Made by a program: the position numbers and the translations under genes. From the NCBI GenBank assembly GCA_946480525.1, contig CAMLLA010000202.1, positions 1 to 7,572 of the forward strand: a stretch of DNA of 7,572 nucleotides. Reading direction: 5' to 3'. Shown one piece after another: positions 6,297 to 7,572 of this stretch. The stretch's first letter is position 1; each line of letters opens with the position of its first letter. The notes beneath the pieces were generated by a model. That model was given only the letters and a program-made list of their open reading frames with translations, was not told the DNA's origin and ran no database searches. The DNA comes from an uncultured Asticcacaulis sp. Lineage in GTDB: Bacteria; Pseudomonadota; Alphaproteobacteria; Caulobacterales; Caulobacteraceae.

Positions 6297-7196
6297 TCAG
6301 GGAAGCTCGGCCTGGCCCGGGGCAATGGCTCTGAAGCGCGGTAACCAGCGCAGGGAAAAGCCAGGCGCAAAGTCGTAGCGACCATTCACACCGATTTCCG
6401 ACGCGCGGCGCGGATTCAGCCAGCGCGTCGCCTGCAGGTGCCACTGGCCATCATTATCCTGCCACGCACGCGCGTCAAAAGGCATGGGGTTCTCAGGCTT
6501 GAACCGCCATGTGGTATCGTAGACGCAGGTCGCTGTCAGATGCCGGGAGTCCTGCCACGCTATGACGCGGCAACGCGGCGTAAATGCCGCCACGGATTTC
6601 TGGGTTTTCCAATCCCTGAGGACGAAGCCCGGCCGTTCCGATGTCCGATAAAAGGCATTGTCACCAAAACCGACCATGGAGCCTTCAGGGGACGCAGCAA
6701 GGTCTGTCACCAACTCGCCTTTACCCGCCGGCCCGATAAGTAGCCGGATATATAAGGTATCTCGACGGCATGTAACGACAGCCAGCGGCTCCATCCGGGC
6801 GGATGCCGGATCCCGGACGGATATCGCCTTGACGAGTCTGTAGGCGTCGCAGGGCGCGTTGGCTGGGTCCTTGTCCAGGTCTGTGCTGGCGGAGCTTCGC
6901 GGCAAAAGTCGTGCAATCGGCTTAGCCGCATAGAAGATCGTCAGTGTCTCGCCATCTCTGCTTGCCAGCCTTGGATAGTCTTTCAGTACGCTCGCGTCGC
7001 GCGCGTCAGCCAGGCAGTTGAAATAGGCGTAGTCATAGGATGTACCATCGTTCCCGGCTCTTTGGGCGGTGCAGCCTTCTGGCAGCGGATGTAACGGGCG
7101 CGCGGGAAGACCAAAGGCCAGCCAGGTATGGAAGCCGATATAGGCGATTGCCATCACGGCAAGAATGATCGTGCCCGTAGCTGTCAGTTTCTGCAT
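6297..7196 (-). CDS. Unrecognised membrane-anchored protein with six cysteines
   Basis: A 299-residue protein I do not recognise. Residues about 8-31 form one hydrophobic segment (TGTIILAVMAIAYIGFHTWLAFGL). With a short Lys-containing start and no obvious cleavage site, this suggests an N-terminal anchor with the rest in the periplasm. The remainder is soluble and rich in beta-type sequence and aromatics. All six cysteines (42, 61, 116, 143, 209, 224) lie after the anchor, an even number that would suit disulfide bonds in the periplasm. Stretches such as GSMVGFGDNAFYRTSERPGFVLRDWKTQKSV look like beta-propeller or barrel blades, but no repeat is clear. The start is well supported by GGGGGAA (7200-7206) three bases before the ATG. 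The EamA transporter follows 36 bases later. Coding is supported by the ribosome binding site, intact length and signal anchor; the function is unknown. Confidence 0.78.
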   Translation of the reverse strand: MQKLTATGTIILAVMAIAYIGFHTWLAFGLPARPLHPLPEGCTAQRAGNDGTSYDYAYFNCLADARDASVLKDYPRLASRDGETLTIFYAAKPIARLLPRSSASTDLDKDPANAPCDAYRLVKAISVRDPASARMEPLAVVTCRRDTLYIRLLIGPAGKGELVTDLAASPEGSMVGFGDNAFYRTSERPGFVLRDWKTQKSVAAFTPRCRVIAWQDSRHLTATCVYDTTWRFKPENPMPFDARAWQDNDGQWHLQATRWLNPRRASEIGVNGRYDFAPGFSLRWLPRFRAIAPGQAELP

Positions 7197-7199
7197 AAG

Positions 7200-7206
7200 T
7201 TCCCCC
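7200..7206 (-). promoter_or_regulatory. Ribosome binding site of the six-cysteine protein
   Basis: Read on the - strand this is GGGGGAA, followed by CTT and the ATG at 7196. It fixes the start of the otherwise unrecognised gene and supports it as a real coding region. Confidence 0.65.
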
Positions 7207-7215
7207 GTCGATGTT

Positions 7216-7243
7216 AGCTTAGCAACGCCGGAAGATTGCGCAA
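7216..7243 (-). promoter_or_regulatory. Candidate promoter of the six-cysteine protein / exporter transcript
   Basis: On the - strand TTGCGC (7238-7243) is followed after 14 bases by GCTAAGCT (7216-7223). This resembles the Caulobacter housekeeping pattern as I remember it (TTGACG, 10-14 bases, GCTANAWC), with mismatches in both boxes. It would start transcription a few bases before the ribosome binding site. This is pattern matching only. Confidence 0.4.
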
Positions 7244-7269
7244 GCGGCCAAGTGACGGACCGTGGCCGC
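7244..7269. repeat. Seven-base inverted repeat in the divergent intergenic region
   Basis: GCGGCCA (7244-7250) is mirrored by TGGCCGC (7263-7269) across a 12-base gap, so the half-site centres are 19 bases apart, close to two helical turns. It sits just upstream of the candidate - strand promoter and is not followed by a T-run on either strand, so it is not a typical terminator. It could be an operator, but a 7-base dyad in 170 GC-rich bases can arise by chance. Confidence 0.3.
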
Positions 7270-7312
7270 GCATTCGAACCATAAGATTTTCAACGCTGCG
7301 CCACGTTTTTTC

Positions 7313-7339
7313 TTGGCCTTTCGGTGAAAGTCTTATAGC
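7313..7339 (+). promoter_or_regulatory. Candidate promoter of the amino-acid-kinase gene
   Basis: TTGGCC (7313-7318) and TATAGC (7334-7339) are 15 bases apart, and transcription would start about 20 bases before the ATG at 7367. The spacer contains CTTTC-GGT-GAAAG, a five-base self-complementary element that might be an operator or chance. The short predicted leader leaves no room for a riboswitch or attenuator. Confidence 0.4.
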
Positions 7340-7356
7340 GACCTGCAACAAATCTC

Positions 7357-7362
7357 GGGGAA
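7357..7362 (+). promoter_or_regulatory. Ribosome binding site deciding the amino-acid-kinase start
   Basis: GGGGAA is followed by ATGC and then ATG at 7367. An out-of-frame ATG at 7363 is too close to the site and does not give the kinase frame, so 7367 is the start. Confidence 0.6.
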
Positions 7363-7366
7363 ATGC

Positions 7367-7572
7367 ATGTCCATTCTCGTCGTCAAATTCGGTGGTTCGG
7401 TTCTGGTGTCGGAAAGCGCGCTTCAGCGCGCCGTGTCGGAAATCTACCGCTATGTCCGCGATGCCCACAAAGTCGTCGCCATTGTGTCGGCCTTCAAGGG
7501 CGAGACCGACCAACTGCTGCGTCTGGCCGGCGCCTACACCCAGGCCTCGACCAGCTCGGCGACGCCGCACCT
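7367..7572 (+). CDS. Amino-acid-kinase domain protein, N-terminal part (probable aspartokinase; 3' end cut by window)
   Basis: Sixty-nine codons are visible. The product starts MSILVVKFGGSVLVSES, with the KFGGS phosphate-binding motif (residues 7-11) of the aspartokinase/amino-acid-kinase family. A second strand, KVVAIVSAFKGETDQLL (35-51), matches the V-VVSA-x-G-x-TD-LL pattern that follows in aspartokinases. Aspartokinase phosphorylates aspartate in the first step towards lysine, threonine and methionine. The motif reads GGSVL rather than the GGTSV of standard monofunctional LysC. I associate GGSVL with divergent aspartokinase domains, including those fused to homoserine dehydrogenase, but this cannot be settled from the fragment. 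The regulatory ACT domains or any fused domain lie beyond the window. Alternatives are another amino-acid-kinase family member such as a carbamate or uridylate kinase, less likely given the TD-LL stretch. Confidence 0.8.
   Translation, partial: MSILVVKFGGSVLVSESALQRAVSEIYRYVRDAHKVVAIVSAFKGETDQLLRLAGAYTQASTSSATPH

Noticed and set aside
5427..6344. A 305-codon open frame on the + strand opposite the EamA exporter
   Set aside because: Rich in Asp, Gln and Arg with no fold signal, which is what the antisense of hydrophobic membrane segments gives. The - strand reading has two EamA repeats.
7318..7365. SAM-II-type riboswitch upstream of the amino-acid-kinase gene
   Set aside because: A CGGTGA string and an AACAAAT run recalled the alphaproteobacterial SAM-II motif. 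However, the GATTT loop element and the GCTAAA 3' element are missing, no suitable pseudoknot pairing is visible, and a promoter candidate occupies the same bases.
1..7572. Search by eye for CRISPR arrays, tRNA genes, insertion-sequence ends, phage or toxin-antitoxin genes
   Set aside because: No regularly spaced repeats, cloverleaf-like segments, long terminal inverted repeats or transposase/integrase motifs were seen. Genes are intact and closely packed as in core chromosome.

Overview
This window looks like ordinary chromosome from a GC-rich alphaproteobacterium. The coding style, the family mix and the weak TTG/GCTA-type promoter elements would suit the Caulobacteraceae (an Asticcacaulis or Brevundimonas relative). 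That placement is inference from style; no marker gene here fixes the genus. Coding density is high. I see no tRNA, rRNA, insertion sequence, integrase, phage gene or CRISPR array, and no convincing new multi-gene system.

Left part (1-1683), + strand: the 3' end of a small cupin protein (COG3837-like), overlapped by ATGA with an AraC-family regulator. After a 72-base gap comes a small secreted protein resembling DUF1579. A strong hairpin with a T-run closes this block and probably serves both directions.

Middle (1682-4127): rnr, encoding the 3'-5' exoribonuclease RNase R, on the - strand, complete with winged-helix, cold-shock, RNB and S1 regions and a lysine-rich tail. A 100-base intergenic region separates its start from a divergent pair on the + strand.

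Right-middle (4128-5371), + strand: a secreted chalcone-isomerase-like protein and a short-chain dehydrogenase/reductase joined by a TAATG stop/start overlap, so almost certainly co-translated. In other Proteobacteria these two families recur in an ECF-sigma/ChrR-controlled membrane-lipid and photo-oxidative-stress cluster. A possible ECF-like promoter lies upstream, but no sigma factor or ChrR gene is in view.

Right (5343-7196), - strand: an unrecognised membrane-anchored protein with six cysteines, then an EamA/DMT-family exporter 36 bases downstream, plausibly one transcript. The exporter gene ends inside the end of the dehydrogenase gene (29-base tail-to-tail overlap). From 7197 to 7366 lies a divergent intergenic region with candidate promoters and a 7-bp dyad. 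The window ends in the first 69 codons of an amino-acid-kinase protein, probably an aspartokinase or the aspartokinase part of a fused homoserine dehydrogenase.

The points most worth a second look are the possible stress-regulon link of the isomerase-like/SDR pair, the six-cysteine orphan, the 29-base convergent overlap, and a 10-base string shared by two intergenic regions.
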